Positions 22,197-31,588 are shown, counted from the first letter of the stretch. The stretch: DNA of 32,734 nucleotides from Burkholderiales bacterium UBA1834 (GCA_002339015.1 DDJC01000017.1:12362-45095), one strand, 5' to 3'. Made by a program: numbers and translations. Notes: generated by a model not told the origin, from the letters alone.

Positions 22197-24011
22197 TCAA
22201 CGCTTGCGCGCAGGAGGCAGATCCGTGCAGGTGCCGTGTGCGACCTCGGCCGCAAGGCCCACGCTTTCGGTCAATGTGGGGTGCGGATGGATGGTCTTGC
22301 CGATGTCGATCTCGTCGGCGCCCATTTCGATGGCCAGGGCCACCTCGCCGATCAGATCGCCCGCATGCGTGCCCACGATGCCCCCGCCGACGATGCGGTG
22401 GGTCTGCGCATCGAACAGCAGCTTGGTGAAACCTTCGGAGCGGCCATTGGCCAGCGCGCGGCCCGATGCAGCCCAGGGGAACAGGCCCTTCTTGATCGCC
22501 CTGCCCTGCGCCTTGGCCTGCTCTTCCGTGAGGCCTGCCCAGGCGATCTCGGGATCGGTATAGGCCACGCTGGGGATCACGCGCGCATCGAAGGCGGATC
22601 GGGCCAGGGCCTCGTCGCCAAGCAGTTCACCCGCGATCACCTCGGCCGCCACATGGCCCTCGTGCACGGCCTTGTGCGCCAGCATGGGCTGGCCCACGAT
22701 GTCGCCGATGGCGAACAGGCTGGGCACGTTGGTGCGCATCTGCGCGTCCACTGGGATGAAGCCTCGCTCGTTGACCGTCAGGCCCACCTTGTCGGCGCCG
22801 ATCTTGTGGCCATTGGGCGTGCGACCCACGGCCTGCAGGACCAGATCGTACATGCCCGACTCAGGTGCCGGCTCACCGGCCTTGGCCGATTCGAAGCTCA
22901 CGCGGATGCCGTCGGCCGTGGCTTCTGCCGCTACCGTCTTGGTGCCCAGCAGGATGCGGCCAAAGCGTTTGGCGTTGAACTTCTGCCAGACCTGGACCAG
23001 ATCGCGATCGGCACCGGGCATCAGGCCATCGCTCATCTCGACCACATCGATGCTGGCGCCCAGGGCGCCGTATACCGAGCCCATTTCCAGGCCGATGATG
23101 CCGCCGCCGATGACCAGCATGCGCTGGGGCACCTGCGGCAGAGTCAGCGCGCCGGTGGAGTCCACGATGCGGGGATCGTCGGGCAGGAACGGCAGATGCA
23201 CGGCCTGTGAGCCCGCGGCGATGATGCATCGCTTGAAGCTCACGGTGCGCGTCTCGCCATTCTTGTCCTGGCCAGTGCCGGTGGTGCCTTCAAGCTGCAA
23301 GGTGTGCGCATCAGTCAAGGTGCCGTAGCCACGCAGCACCTGTACCTTGCGGGCCTTGGCCATGCCGTTGAGTCCAGTGGTCAGCTTGCCCGTCACAGCG
23401 TTCTTGTGAGCGCGCAGCTTGTCCAGGTCGAGCTGGGGTTCGCCATAGACCACGCCGAGCGCGTCGAAGTGCTTGACCTCGTCCATCACGGCGGCCACGT
23501 GCAGCAGCGCCTTCGAGGGGATGCATCCCACGTTCAGGCACACGCCGCCCAGTTCGGCATAACGCTCCACCAGGATTACCTTCAGCCCAAGGTCGGCCGC
23601 GCGGAAGGCCGCACTGTAGCCGCCAGGGCCGGCGCCGAGCACCAGCACGTCGCAGTCGGTCTCGACCGGCGCGTTGACCGCAGGCGTTGCCTTGGCCTGT
23701 GCCGGGGTGGGTGATGCCGCTGCAGGTGCTGCAGATGTTGGCGCTGCCGCGGCCGGCGCCGCCTCGGCAGCCCCTTCCACATCCAGCGTCAGAATCACCT
23801 GCCCCTGGCCCACGCGATCGCCCAGCGTCACCTTGATTTCGCCCACCACCCCGCCCTTCGGCGAGGGTACCTCCATCGAGGCTTTGTCGGACTCCAGGGT
23901 GATCAGGCTCTGCTCCGCGTTGATGCGGTCGCCGGGTTTGACGAGGATCTCGATCACCGCCGCATCGGCGATATCGCCCAGATCGGGCACGGGAATGTCG
24001 ATGAAGGCCAT
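22197..24011 (-). CDS. lpdA: Dihydrolipoyl dehydrogenase (E3 of PDH) with N-terminal lipoyl domain
   Basis: A 604-aa FAD enzyme that reoxidises dihydrolipoamide and reduces NAD+. Residues 1-78 form a lipoyl domain with the lipoylation site ESDKASMEVP, followed by an Ala/Pro linker (~80-115) and then the E3 body. The FAD motif is LGAGPGGYSAAFRA, the redox disulfide GGVCLNVGCIPSK, the NAD motif VIGGGIIGLEMGSVYGALGA, and the active-site His/Glu pair HPHPTLTESV at the C-terminus. An E3 with its own lipoyl domain is known from beta-proteobacterial PDH operons (e.g. Ralstonia pdhL). It is the last gene of aceE-aceF-lpdA, with a 3-base gap to aceF, and is followed by a terminator. Confidence 0.96.
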   Translation of the reverse strand: MAFIDIPVPDLGDIADAAVIEILVKPGDRINAEQSLITLESDKASMEVPSPKGGVVGEIKVTLGDRVGQGQVILTLDVEGAAEAAPAAAAPTSAAPAAASPTPAQAKATPAVNAPVETDCDVLVLGAGPGGYSAAFRAADLGLKVILVERYAELGGVCLNVGCIPSKALLHVAAVMDEVKHFDALGVVYGEPQLDLDKLRAHKNAVTGKLTTGLNGMAKARKVQVLRGYGTLTDAHTLQLEGTTGTGQDKNGETRTVSFKRCIIAAGSQAVHLPFLPDDPRIVDSTGALTLPQVPQRMLVIGGGIIGLEMGSVYGALGASIDVVEMSDGLMPGADRDLVQVWQKFNAKRFGRILLGTKTVAAEATADGIRVSFESAKAGEPAPESGMYDLVLQAVGRTPNGHKIGADKVGLTVNERGFIPVDAQMRTNVPSLFAIGDIVGQPMLAHKAVHEGHVAAEVIAGELLGDEALARSAFDARVIPSVAYTDPEIAWAGLTEEQAKAQGRAIKKGLFPWAASGRALANGRSEGFTKLLFDAQTHRIVGGGIVGTHAGDLIGEVALAIEMGADEIDIGKTIHPHPTLTESVGLAAEVAHGTCTDLPPARKR

Positions 24012-24014
24012 GTC

Positions 24015-25382
24015 TTACACCACCACGCGTCGGAAATCCGCCAGCAGGCCGGCCAGATGAGTATTGAACTTGGCTGCCGATGCGCCGTCGATGACACGGT
24101 GGTCATAGCTCAGGCTCAGGGGCACGATCAGGCGCGGCTCGAAGGTCGAGCCGTTCCATACGGGCTTCATCGCCGAGCGGCACACGCCCAGGATGGCCAC
24201 TTCGGGTGCGTTGATGATGGGGGTGAAGGTGGTTCCCCCGAAACCGCCCAGCGACGAGATCGAGAACGTGCCGCCCTGCATGTCACCCGGAGCGAGCTTG
24301 CCGTCGCGCGCCTTGGCGGCCAGCGCGGCGGTTTCAGCCGCAAGCTGGGCCAGGCTCTTGGTGTCCACATCACGGATCACGGGCACGACCAGGCCGTTGG
24401 GCGTGTCGGCCGCAAAGCCGATGTGCACGTACTGCTTGAGCACCAGATCATCGCCATCGAGCGATGCGTTGAACTGCGGGAAGCGCTTGAGCGCCACCGC
24501 ACAGGCCTTGAGCAGGAAGGCCAGCAAGGTGAACTTGGGCCCGCTCTTGGCATGTTCCTCGTTGAGCTTGACGCGGAAGGCCTCCAGCTCGGTGATATCT
24601 GCCTCGTCGTTGTTGGTGACGTGGGGGATGCGCACCCAGTTGCGGTGCAGGTTGGCCCCCGACAGCTTCTTGATGCGCGACAGCGGCTGGCGCTCGATGG
24701 GGCCGAACTTGGCGAAATCCACCTTGGGCCAGGGCAGCAGGGTCATGCCGCCCAGGTCGGCGGCGCCAACGGCGTTGGCGGCAGCGGGTGCCTGCGCCCC
24801 ACCTGAGACACCACCAGCCAGCACACCCTTGACGAAGTTCTGCACATCGACGTGGGTGATGCGCCCCTTGGGGCCGGAGCCAGGCACCTTCTCCAGCGTC
24901 ACGCCCAGTTCGCGCGCGAAACGGCGCACGGAAGGCGATGCGTGGGGCACAGCACCGGGGGCCGAGTCCTCGACCGCTGGCAGCGAGGCCGTGGGGTGGG
25001 TGCGTTCGGCAGGCGCAGGCCCAGCCACAGGCAAGGCCGGTGCCGCTGGCGCGGCAGCAGGGGCCGCGGGCGCTGCGGGGCTCGGCGCCTCCACGCCGCC
25101 CTCCACCGCGCCAGGCGCGGCTTCGGTGGCGGACACCTCGGCGGCACCGGTTTCCAGCACCCCGATCACGGAGCCCTGGCTCACCTTGTCGCCGAGCTTG
25201 ACGCGCAGCTCCTTGAGGACGCCGCCTTGGGACGATGGCACCTCCATCGAGGCCTTGTCGGATTCGATGGTGATCAGGCTCTGTTCGGGTTTGATGACAT
25301 CGCCTGGCTTGACGAGCAGTTCAATCACGGCCGCGTCAGTCACATCGCCGATGTCAGGTACGGTCAGTTCAATCGTAGGCAT
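24015..25382 (-). CDS. aceF: Dihydrolipoyllysine-residue acetyltransferase (E2 of PDH)
   Basis: A 455-aa E2 core protein that transfers the acetyl group from lipoate to CoA. It has a single N-terminal lipoyl domain (MPTIELTVPDIGD ... ESDKASMEVPSSQGG), an Ala/Pro/Glu-rich flexible linker (~80-145), a peripheral subunit-binding domain (ASPSVRRFARELGVTLEKV, GPKGRITHVDVQNFV) and the catalytic domain ending in DHRVIDGASAAKF with the active-site His and Asp. E. coli AceF has three lipoyl domains; one here, together with the one on E3, keeps the complex supplied with swinging arms. It starts 11 bases after aceE and ends 3 bases before lpdA. Confidence 0.96.
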   Translation of the reverse strand: MPTIELTVPDIGDVTDAAVIELLVKPGDVIKPEQSLITIESDKASMEVPSSQGGVLKELRVKLGDKVSQGSVIGVLETGAAEVSATEAAPGAVEGGVEAPSPAAPAAPAAAPAAPALPVAGPAPAERTHPTASLPAVEDSAPGAVPHASPSVRRFARELGVTLEKVPGSGPKGRITHVDVQNFVKGVLAGGVSGGAQAPAAANAVGAADLGGMTLLPWPKVDFAKFGPIERQPLSRIKKLSGANLHRNWVRIPHVTNNDEADITELEAFRVKLNEEHAKSGPKFTLLAFLLKACAVALKRFPQFNASLDGDDLVLKQYVHIGFAADTPNGLVVPVIRDVDTKSLAQLAAETAALAAKARDGKLAPGDMQGGTFSISSLGGFGGTTFTPIINAPEVAILGVCRSAMKPVWNGSTFEPRLIVPLSLSYDHRVIDGASAAKFNTHLAGLLADFRRVVV

Positions 25383-25393
25383 GACGGACGGCC

Positions 25394-28096
25394 TCAGGCA
25401 TACAGGGGGTTGATCTTGTCGGCGTTGATGCCGTACTTCGCGATGGCTTGCGCAGCCTTCTCGATCGGCAGCACGCCATCGTCGGCCAGCGCCTTGAGCG
25501 CGGCAACGACGATGTAGTGTCGGTTGATCTCGAAATGCTCACGCAGGCGGTAGCGGAAGTCGCTGCGGCCGAAACCGTCGGTGCCCAGCACCTTGTAGCT
25601 GCGTCCCTTGGGAATGTAGGCGCGGATCTGCTCCGGCAGTGCCTTCACGTAGTCGGTCGAAGCAACGACAGGTCCCTGGTGCGCGCCCAGCTGCTTCGTA
25701 ACGAAAGCCTCTTGCGTGCCCTGGCCCGGGTGAAGCAGGTTCCAGCGCTCGGCGGCCTGGCCGTCACGGGCCAGTTCGTTGAAGCTCGGACAGCTCCACA
25801 CATTGGCGCTCACCCCCCAATCCTTGGCCAGCAGATCGCGCGCGGCGATCGATTCGCGCAGGATCGAGCCCGAACCCAGCAGGTTCACGCTGGGCGCGTC
25901 CCGGAGCTCGCCTTCCTGCAGCAGGTACATGCCCTTGATGATCTCAGCCTCGGTGCCCTGGCGCAGGCCGGGCTGGGCGTAGTTTTCGTTGAGCAGCGTG
26001 AGGTAATAGAAGACGTTCTCCTGTTCCTCGACCATGCGCTTCATGCCGTTCTGGATGATCACGGCCACTTCATGGGCGAAGCTGGGGTCGTAGCTCAGGC
26101 AGTTGGGGATGGAACCGGCCCACAGCTGGCTGTGGCCATCTTCGTGCTGCAGGCCCTCTCCGTTGAGCGTCGTGCGCCCGGAGGTGCCGCCCAGCAGGAA
26201 GCCGCGCGCCTGCATGTCGCCGGCCGCCCAGGCCAGATCGCCGATGCGCTGCAGGCCGAACATCGAGTAGTAGATGTAGAACGGCACCATGATGCGGTTG
26301 TTCGTGGCGTACGACGTCGCCGCCGCCATCCACGAACTCATGCCGCCCGCCTCGTTGATGCCTTCCTGCAGGATCTGGCCGGCCTTGTCCTCGCGGTAGT
26401 ACATGACCTGGTCCTTGTCGACCGGGGTGTACTTCTGGCCTTCCGGCGCATAGATGCCGATCTGGCGGAACAGGCCTTCCATGCCGAAGGTGCGGGCCTC
26501 GTCGACCAGGATGGGCACGATGCGCGGGCCCAGCGCCGCGTCGCGCAGCAACGGGGTCAGGCAGCGCACAAAGGCTTGCGTGGTGGAGATCTCGCGGCCC
26601 TCGGCCGTGGGTTCGAGCACCGTCTTGAAGGCTTCGAGCTCGGGCACCTTGAAGGACTCTTCGGCCTTGGGCCGGCGCTTGGGCAGGTAGCCGCCCAGCG
26701 CCTTGCGGCGCTCCTGCAGGTAAGTCATCTCCGGCGTGTGGTCAGCCGGCTTGATGAAGGGCAGCTTGGCGATGTCTTCGTCGGCCACCGGGATGTTGAA
26801 GCGGTCGCGGAAGATCTTGATGTCCTCGTCCGTGAGCTTCTTGGTCTGGTGGGCGGTGTTCTTGCCTTCGCCGCTCTTGCCCATGCCGAAGCCCTTGACC
26901 GTCTTGATCAGCAGCACGGTGGGCTGGCCCGTGTGGTTCACGGCAGCGTGATAAGCCGCATACACCTTCTGCGGGTCATGGCCACCACGGTTCAGGCGCC
27001 AGATGTCGTCGTCAGACAGGCGAGCCACCATCTCCAGCGTGCGGGGGTCACGGCCGAAGAAGTGCTGCCGCACGAAGGCGCCGTCGTTGGCCTTGCAGGC
27101 CTGGTAGTCGCCATCGACCATCTCCATCATGATCTTGCGCAGGATGCCGTCCTTGTCGCGCGCCAGCAGCGGATCCCAGTAGCTGCCCCACAGCAGCTTG
27201 ATCACGTTCCAGCCCGAGCCCCGGAACTCGCTTTCGAGCTCCTGCACGATCTTGCCGTTGCCACGCACCGGCCCATCAAGCCGCTGCAGGTTGCAGTTGA
27301 TGACGAAGATCAGGTTGTCCAGCTTCTCGCGCGCGGCCAGGCCGATGGCGCCCAGCGATTCGGGTTCGTCCATCTCGCCGTCGCCACAGAACACCCAGAC
27401 CTTGCGCTTGGACGTGTCGGCGATGCCACGGGCATGCAGGTATTTGAGGAAACGGGCCTGGTAGATGGCCGTGATGGGCCCCAGGCCCATGGACACGGTC
27501 GGGAACTGCCAGAACTCCGGCATCAGCTTGGGATGCGGGTAGCTCGACAGGCCCTTGCCACCGACTTCCTGGCGGAAGTTGATGAGCTGTTCCTCGGTGA
27601 TGCGGCCCTCCATGAAGGCGCGGGCATAGATGCCGGGGGCAGAGTGGCCCTGAATGTAGAGCAGGTCGCCGCCGTGGTCGGGCGTGTCGCCATGCCAGAA
27701 GTGGTTGAAGCCGATGCCCAGCATCGTGGCCAGCGAGGCGAAGGACGAGATATGGCCGCCCAGGTCACCGCCATCTTCAGGATGATGGCGGTTGGCCCGC
27801 ACGACCATGGCCATGGCGTTCCAGCGCATGTAGCTGCGCAGGCGCTCTTCGATGTCGAGGTTGCCAGGATGGTGGGCCTCATCTTCCACCGCGATGGTGT
27901 TCACATAGGCCGTGTTGGCCGAGAACGGCATGTCGATCCCAGCCTGGCGGGCATGGTCGAGCAGGTTTTCCAGAAGGTCGTGGGCACGGGCGCGGCCTTC
28001 GGTCTCGATCACGCCGGACAGCGCATCGAGCCATTCACGTGTTTCCTGGGGATCCATGTCCATGGATGCGGACGGGATCGGATCAAGAGCAGACAT
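25394..28096 (-). CDS. aceE: Pyruvate dehydrogenase E1 component, homodimeric type
   Basis: A 900-aa thiamine-diphosphate enzyme that decarboxylates pyruvate and acetylates E2-bound lipoate. The ThDP motif is GDGEMDEPESLGAIGLAAREKLDNLIFVINCN in parts, with RLDGPVRGNGKIVQELE after it. Other landmarks are GGDLGGHISSFAS, WHGDTPDHGGDLLYIQGHSAPG, KTVKGFGMG, and the C-terminal GTDGFGRSDFRYRLREHFEINRHYIV. Start: ATG 28096 (MSALDPIPS) has a clear Shine-Dalgarno AGGAG eight bases upstream; the frame is open upstream to 28231 but the extra peptide has no family similarity. It is the first gene of the PDH operon, divergent from a PAS histidine kinase gene. Confidence 0.97.
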   Translation of the reverse strand: MSALDPIPSASMDMDPQETREWLDALSGVIETEGRARAHDLLENLLDHARQAGIDMPFSANTAYVNTIAVEDEAHHPGNLDIEERLRSYMRWNAMAMVVRANRHHPEDGGDLGGHISSFASLATMLGIGFNHFWHGDTPDHGGDLLYIQGHSAPGIYARAFMEGRITEEQLINFRQEVGGKGLSSYPHPKLMPEFWQFPTVSMGLGPITAIYQARFLKYLHARGIADTSKRKVWVFCGDGEMDEPESLGAIGLAAREKLDNLIFVINCNLQRLDGPVRGNGKIVQELESEFRGSGWNVIKLLWGSYWDPLLARDKDGILRKIMMEMVDGDYQACKANDGAFVRQHFFGRDPRTLEMVARLSDDDIWRLNRGGHDPQKVYAAYHAAVNHTGQPTVLLIKTVKGFGMGKSGEGKNTAHQTKKLTDEDIKIFRDRFNIPVADEDIAKLPFIKPADHTPEMTYLQERRKALGGYLPKRRPKAEESFKVPELEAFKTVLEPTAEGREISTTQAFVRCLTPLLRDAALGPRIVPILVDEARTFGMEGLFRQIGIYAPEGQKYTPVDKDQVMYYREDKAGQILQEGINEAGGMSSWMAAATSYATNNRIMVPFYIYYSMFGLQRIGDLAWAAGDMQARGFLLGGTSGRTTLNGEGLQHEDGHSQLWAGSIPNCLSYDPSFAHEVAVIIQNGMKRMVEEQENVFYYLTLLNENYAQPGLRQGTEAEIIKGMYLLQEGELRDAPSVNLLGSGSILRESIAARDLLAKDWGVSANVWSCPSFNELARDGQAAERWNLLHPGQGTQEAFVTKQLGAHQGPVVASTDYVKALPEQIRAYIPKGRSYKVLGTDGFGRSDFRYRLREHFEINRHYIVVAALKALADDGVLPIEKAAQAIAKYGINADKINPLYA

Positions 28097-28134
28097 GGGT
28101 GAGTCTCCTAGAGTATGAAACCTGCATCCGAGTA

Positions 28135-28161
28135 TGGACGCAGGAACAGCGTTCGCGTCCA
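28135..28161. repeat. Inverted repeat in the aceE upstream region
   Basis: TGGACGC (28135-28141) and GCGTCCA (28155-28161), perfect 7-bp arms 13 bases apart, located 39-65 bases upstream of the aceE ATG. It could be an operator or a hairpin in the aceE leader. Confidence 0.4.
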
Positions 28162-28208
28162 CTGGATAAGCGGCGCAAACCAGGGCGAATGTAGCCGTAA
28201 TTTCGCCA

Positions 28209-28238
28209 TTGGCGTACGCGGCAAACCACATTGATAAT
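28209..28238 (+). promoter_or_regulatory. Putative promoter of the PAS histidine kinase gene
   Basis: TTGGCG (28209-28214) and GATAAT (28233-28238) with an 18-base spacer. The -10 ends six bases before ATG 28245, and the GAGG just before the ATG is too close to serve as a ribosome site, so the message is probably leaderless. Confidence 0.5.
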
Positions 28239-28244
28239 TTGAGG

Positions 28245-30806
28245 ATGGTTTTCCACTCAACGACACCCCACCTGCCGCCGCCCCAGCCGCCACGCCCCGT
28301 GGGCGAGGCCCGGCGTCTGTTCTGGCGCTGGTGGCGTCAACAATCCCCCAACGCCCAGGACCGCTACGCCACGCTGGGCCCCCTGGTCTCCGTCATGCTG
28401 TTCCTGGCGGCCATCATCGTGGCCTTCTGGTACCTGCGCAATGAAGAACTCGAGCGCGAGCAGGAGTCTGTCAAGCGGGACACCGAAATCGTCCAGCAAC
28501 AGATCCGCCTGCGCCTGATCGAGAACCAGGAGCAGCTGCTGCGCCTGGCCCGCGAGATCAGCGTCAGGGCCGTCAACCCCGAGCAGTTCATGAACCAGGC
28601 GGCCGACTTCGTGCGGGCCCGCCCGGAGGTGCTCAGCGTGAGCTGGGTGCAGGCCAACGAGCGCATCAAGGCCAGCCAGAGCGGCATGAGCGCGCCGCTG
28701 GACGCCAGCCGCGCGCTGGAGATGGACTTCTTCACCCCGCCGACGGACAGCTTCGTCCAGCCCACCTTGCCCTCGCGAGACGAAGCCCGCAGCGCCTTCC
28801 GCCTGGCCCGGGAGCGCAGCCAGCCCGTCTATTCCCAGGCCTATCAGAACACCAACGGCCTGCGCGTGGTGCAGGTGCACGTGCCGTTGATCGACCGCAG
28901 CGGCTTCGTCGGCACGCTGGTGGCCGAGTATTCGCTCGATTCGCTCATGCGCTTCCTGGTGCCCCGGGAAATCGCCGCCCGGCACGCCATGAGCCTGATC
29001 CAGATCAATGGACAACGCCTGACCAGCGCCGGCACTTTGCAGCCGGAAGGCCGGGCCGCCCGGCCGACCTTCGTGCACGAGGTGATCGTCACCCCCGTGG
29101 GCAACGGCCTGCTGCTGCGAGGCGAAGGGTTCAAGACATCCTCCAGCCTGATCGGCAACACCCTGTTCTGGATGGTCGTGGCGCTGTCGGGCTTCACCGT
29201 GTGGACGCTGCTGGGCACCCTGCAGCACATGCGCCGGCGCACCGACATTCAAAAAACCCTGGTGCAGGAAACCAACTTCCGCCGGGCCATGGAAAACTCC
29301 ATGCTCACCGGCATGCGCACCATCGACCTGGAAGGCCGCATCACCTACGTGAACCCCGCCTTCTGCGCGATGACGGGCTTCTCGGAGCAGGAACTGCTGG
29401 GCTGCACCCCGCCCTACCCTTACTGGCCCAAGGACCGGCTCGACGAATTCAACCGCATGTTCCAGCAGGAGCTGCTCGGCCGCAGCCCCACGGGCGGCCT
29501 GGAAGTGGTGGTGCAGCGCCGCGACGGCAGCACCTTCGACGCCCGCATGTACGTGTCACCCCTGATCGATGCCCAGGGAGACCAGACCGGCTGGATGACG
29601 TCGGTGACCAACATCACCGAGGCCAAGCGCGTGCGCGACCAGCTCAGCGCCGCCCACGAGCGCTTCACCACCGTGCTGGAAGGGCTGGACGCCGCCGTGT
29701 CCGTGGTCTCGGTGCAGCAAAACGAGCTGCTCTTCGCCAACCGTTCCTACCGCCTGTGGTTCGGCGGCTCGCCCGAGGCGCACATGCAGCTCACCGGTGG
29801 CGACGTGTCCGCCGACATCGCCGCCGCCGATTCAGACGACTCCGTCGACAGCTTCGGCGGCCTGCCCACCCAGCACCTCACAGATGCCGGCGGCGACGCC
29901 CGCGAAGCCTTCGTCGACTCGGTACAGAAGTGGTTCGACGTGCGTGCCCGCTACATCCAGTGGACGGACGGCCGCCTGGCCCAGATGCTGATCGCCACCG
30001 ACATCACCGAGCGCCGCGAGGCCGAGGAAGCTGCCGCCCGCCAGGCCGAGAAGGCGCAGTTCACCAGCCGCCTGATCACCATGGGCGAGATGGCCTCCAC
30101 CGTGGCGCACGAGCTGAACCAGCCGCTGGCCGCCATCTCCAATTACTGCAGCGGCATGATCAGCCGCATCCGCAACGGCGCCATCGACAACGACGGCCTG
30201 ATCGAGGCGCTTGAGAAAACTTCCCGCCAGGCCCAGCGCGCTGGCCAGGTCATCCACCGCATCCGCCAGTTCGTCAAGCGCAGCGAGCCCCAGCGCCAGG
30301 TCACGCGCATAAGGGAAATCACGGATGCCGTACTGGACCTGGCCGGCTTCGAGATGAAGCGCCGTCGCGTCACGCTCAACGCCGTGATCGGCCAGCGACT
30401 GCCCAGCATCAGCGTGGACCCTATCCTGATCGAGCAGGTGCTGCTCAACCTCCTCAAGAACGCCGCAGAGGCCATCGACAACGCCGACACGCCCCAGTCG
30501 CGGCGTATCGTCGACCTGCGCGTCACGCAGAAGCCCACCGATGACCAGGGTTCCGTGATCGAATTCACGGTCAGCGACGGCGGCCCGGGCATGAAAGAGG
30601 AGATGCTGGACAAACTGTTCGAGGCCTTCAGTTCCACCAAGGCGGATGGCCTGGGCATCGGCCTGAGCCTGTGCCGCTCCATCATCGAGTCCCATCATGG
30701 CCGCATCAAGGCCGAGAACATCTACAATGGCTCCTTGGTGACGGGTTGCCGTTTCACGTTCACCCTCCCGGTTGACACCAGCGTACCGGGCGGTGGCGTG
30801 GCCTGA
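28245..30806 (+). CDS. Membrane-bound PAS-domain sensor histidine kinase (DctS/FixL class)
   Basis: An 853-aa kinase. TM1 is at ~44-64 (LVSVMLFLAAIIVAFWYL) and TM2 at ~301-324, enclosing a ~235-residue periplasmic sensor region that begins with a helix rich in Glu/Gln. A PAS domain at ~345-460 contains GRITYVNPAFCAMTGFSEQELLG, and a second PAS-like domain lies at ~470-583. HisKA has the phospho-acceptor His622 in MASTVAHELNQPLAAI. The HATPase_c domain has the N box LLNLLKNAAEAI, G1 SDGGPGM, F box KLFEAFSSTKADGLGIGLSL, and a normal end. H-E-L-N-Q-P-L is typical of FixL/DctB-type kinases. The FixJ-type gene 50 bases downstream is its likely partner. The ligand is unknown; position next to aceE suggests, but does not show, carbon-metabolism sensing. 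TTG 28209 is a weaker alternative start. Confidence 0.93.
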   Translation: MVFHSTTPHLPPPQPPRPVGEARRLFWRWWRQQSPNAQDRYATLGPLVSVMLFLAAIIVAFWYLRNEELEREQESVKRDTEIVQQQIRLRLIENQEQLLRLAREISVRAVNPEQFMNQAADFVRARPEVLSVSWVQANERIKASQSGMSAPLDASRALEMDFFTPPTDSFVQPTLPSRDEARSAFRLARERSQPVYSQAYQNTNGLRVVQVHVPLIDRSGFVGTLVAEYSLDSLMRFLVPREIAARHAMSLIQINGQRLTSAGTLQPEGRAARPTFVHEVIVTPVGNGLLLRGEGFKTSSSLIGNTLFWMVVALSGFTVWTLLGTLQHMRRRTDIQKTLVQETNFRRAMENSMLTGMRTIDLEGRITYVNPAFCAMTGFSEQELLGCTPPYPYWPKDRLDEFNRMFQQELLGRSPTGGLEVVVQRRDGSTFDARMYVSPLIDAQGDQTGWMTSVTNITEAKRVRDQLSAAHERFTTVLEGLDAAVSVVSVQQNELLFANRSYRLWFGGSPEAHMQLTGGDVSADIAAADSDDSVDSFGGLPTQHLTDAGGDAREAFVDSVQKWFDVRARYIQWTDGRLAQMLIATDITERREAEEAAARQAEKAQFTSRLITMGEMASTVAHELNQPLAAISNYCSGMISRIRNGAIDNDGLIEALEKTSRQAQRAGQVIHRIRQFVKRSEPQRQVTRIREITDAVLDLAGFEMKRRRVTLNAVIGQRLPSISVDPILIEQVLLNLLKNAAEAIDNADTPQSRRIVDLRVTQKPTDDQGSVIEFTVSDGGPGMKEEMLDKLFEAFSSTKADGLGIGLSLCRSIIESHHGRIKAENIYNGSLVTGCRFTFTLPVDTSVPGGGVA

Positions 30807-30856
30807 CGACGGCCTGTCATGGCCCTCCCACCTTCAACGAACGATCTGCACAACCC

Positions 30857-31507
30857 ATGAGTCTGATCCCCAAGAAAGGCACCGTCTACGTGGTCGATGA
30901 CGATGAAGCCGTGCGCGACTCGCTGCAATGGCTTCTGGAGGGCAAGGACTACCGCGTGCGCTGCTTCGATTCGGCCGAGTCCTTCCTGGCCCGTTTCGAC
31001 CCGCGCGAAGTCGCCTGCCTGATCACCGACATCCGCATGGACGGCATGAGCGGCCTGGAACTCCAGGACAAGCTGCTCGACCGCAAGTCGCCCCTGCCCA
31101 TCGTGTTCATCACCGGCCACGGCGACGTGCCCATGGCCGTGAACACCATGAAGAAGGGCGCGATGGACTTCATCGAGAAGCCCTTCAAGGAAGACGCCCT
31201 GGTCTCCCTGGTCGAGCGCATGCTGGATGAAGCGCGCGTGGCTTTCTCGCAATCGCAGGAAGCCGCCAGCCGCGACGCCCTGCTGTCGCGCCTGACCACC
31301 CGTGAAGCGCAGGTGCTCGAGCGCATCGTTGCCGGCCGCCTGAACAAGCAGATCGCCGACGACCTGGGCATCAGCATCAAGACGGTCGAGGCTCACCGCG
31401 CCAACGTGATGGAAAAGCTCAACGCCAACACCGTGGCCGATCTGCTCAAGATCGCCCTGGGTGCCAGCGGCCAGCCGGGCTCGCCCGCCCCCGCCGCCAA
31501 GCCCTGA
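30857..31507 (+). CDS. FixJ-family response regulator (receiver + LuxR-type HTH)
   Basis: A 216-aa regulator. The receiver (residues 9-125) has the acidic cluster VVDDDEAV, phospho-acceptor Asp in LITDIRMDGMSG, Thr in FITGHGDVPMAV and Lys in FIEKPFKEDAL, all intact. After a short linker comes a LuxR/FixJ HTH: LTTREAQVLERIVAGRLNKQIADDLGISIKTVEAHR. The C-terminus is Ala/Pro/Gly-rich. It directly follows the PAS kinase in the same direction, so the pair forms a complete two-component system of the FixLJ/DctSR type. No Shine-Dalgarno is obvious. A terminator follows. Confidence 0.95.
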   Translation: MSLIPKKGTVYVVDDDEAVRDSLQWLLEGKDYRVRCFDSAESFLARFDPREVACLITDIRMDGMSGLELQDKLLDRKSPLPIVFITGHGDVPMAVNTMKKGAMDFIEKPFKEDALVSLVERMLDEARVAFSQSQEAASRDALLSRLTTREAQVLERIVAGRLNKQIADDLGISIKTVEAHRANVMEKLNANTVADLLKIALGASGQPGSPAPAAKP

Positions 31508-31525
31508 GGCTTTCCAGCCCGCCAC

Positions 31526-31550
31526 AAGGCCGCCTGAGCGCGGCCTTTTT
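31526..31550 (+). terminator. Rho-independent terminator of the two-component operon
   Basis: An 8-bp stem, AAGGCCGC / GCGGCCTT, with a six-base loop and a run of five T residues (31546-31550, the first two inside the stem). It lies 19 bases after the regulator stop and separates the operon from folD. Confidence 0.85.
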
Positions 31551-31588
31551 ACATTTCCGCATCCCTGTTTCCAGAGAAAGACCTTGCC

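Noticed and set aside
22197..24011. Lipoyl domain fused to E3 as a novelty
   Set aside because: This architecture is already known for beta-proteobacterial PDH operons, so it is recorded only in the annotation.
25448..28102. Very long open frame (over 880 codons) on plus, antisense to aceE
   Set aside because: High GC and the biased codon use of aceE keep the opposite frame open. The translation has no recognisable domain, while the minus strand encodes an unmistakable E1.
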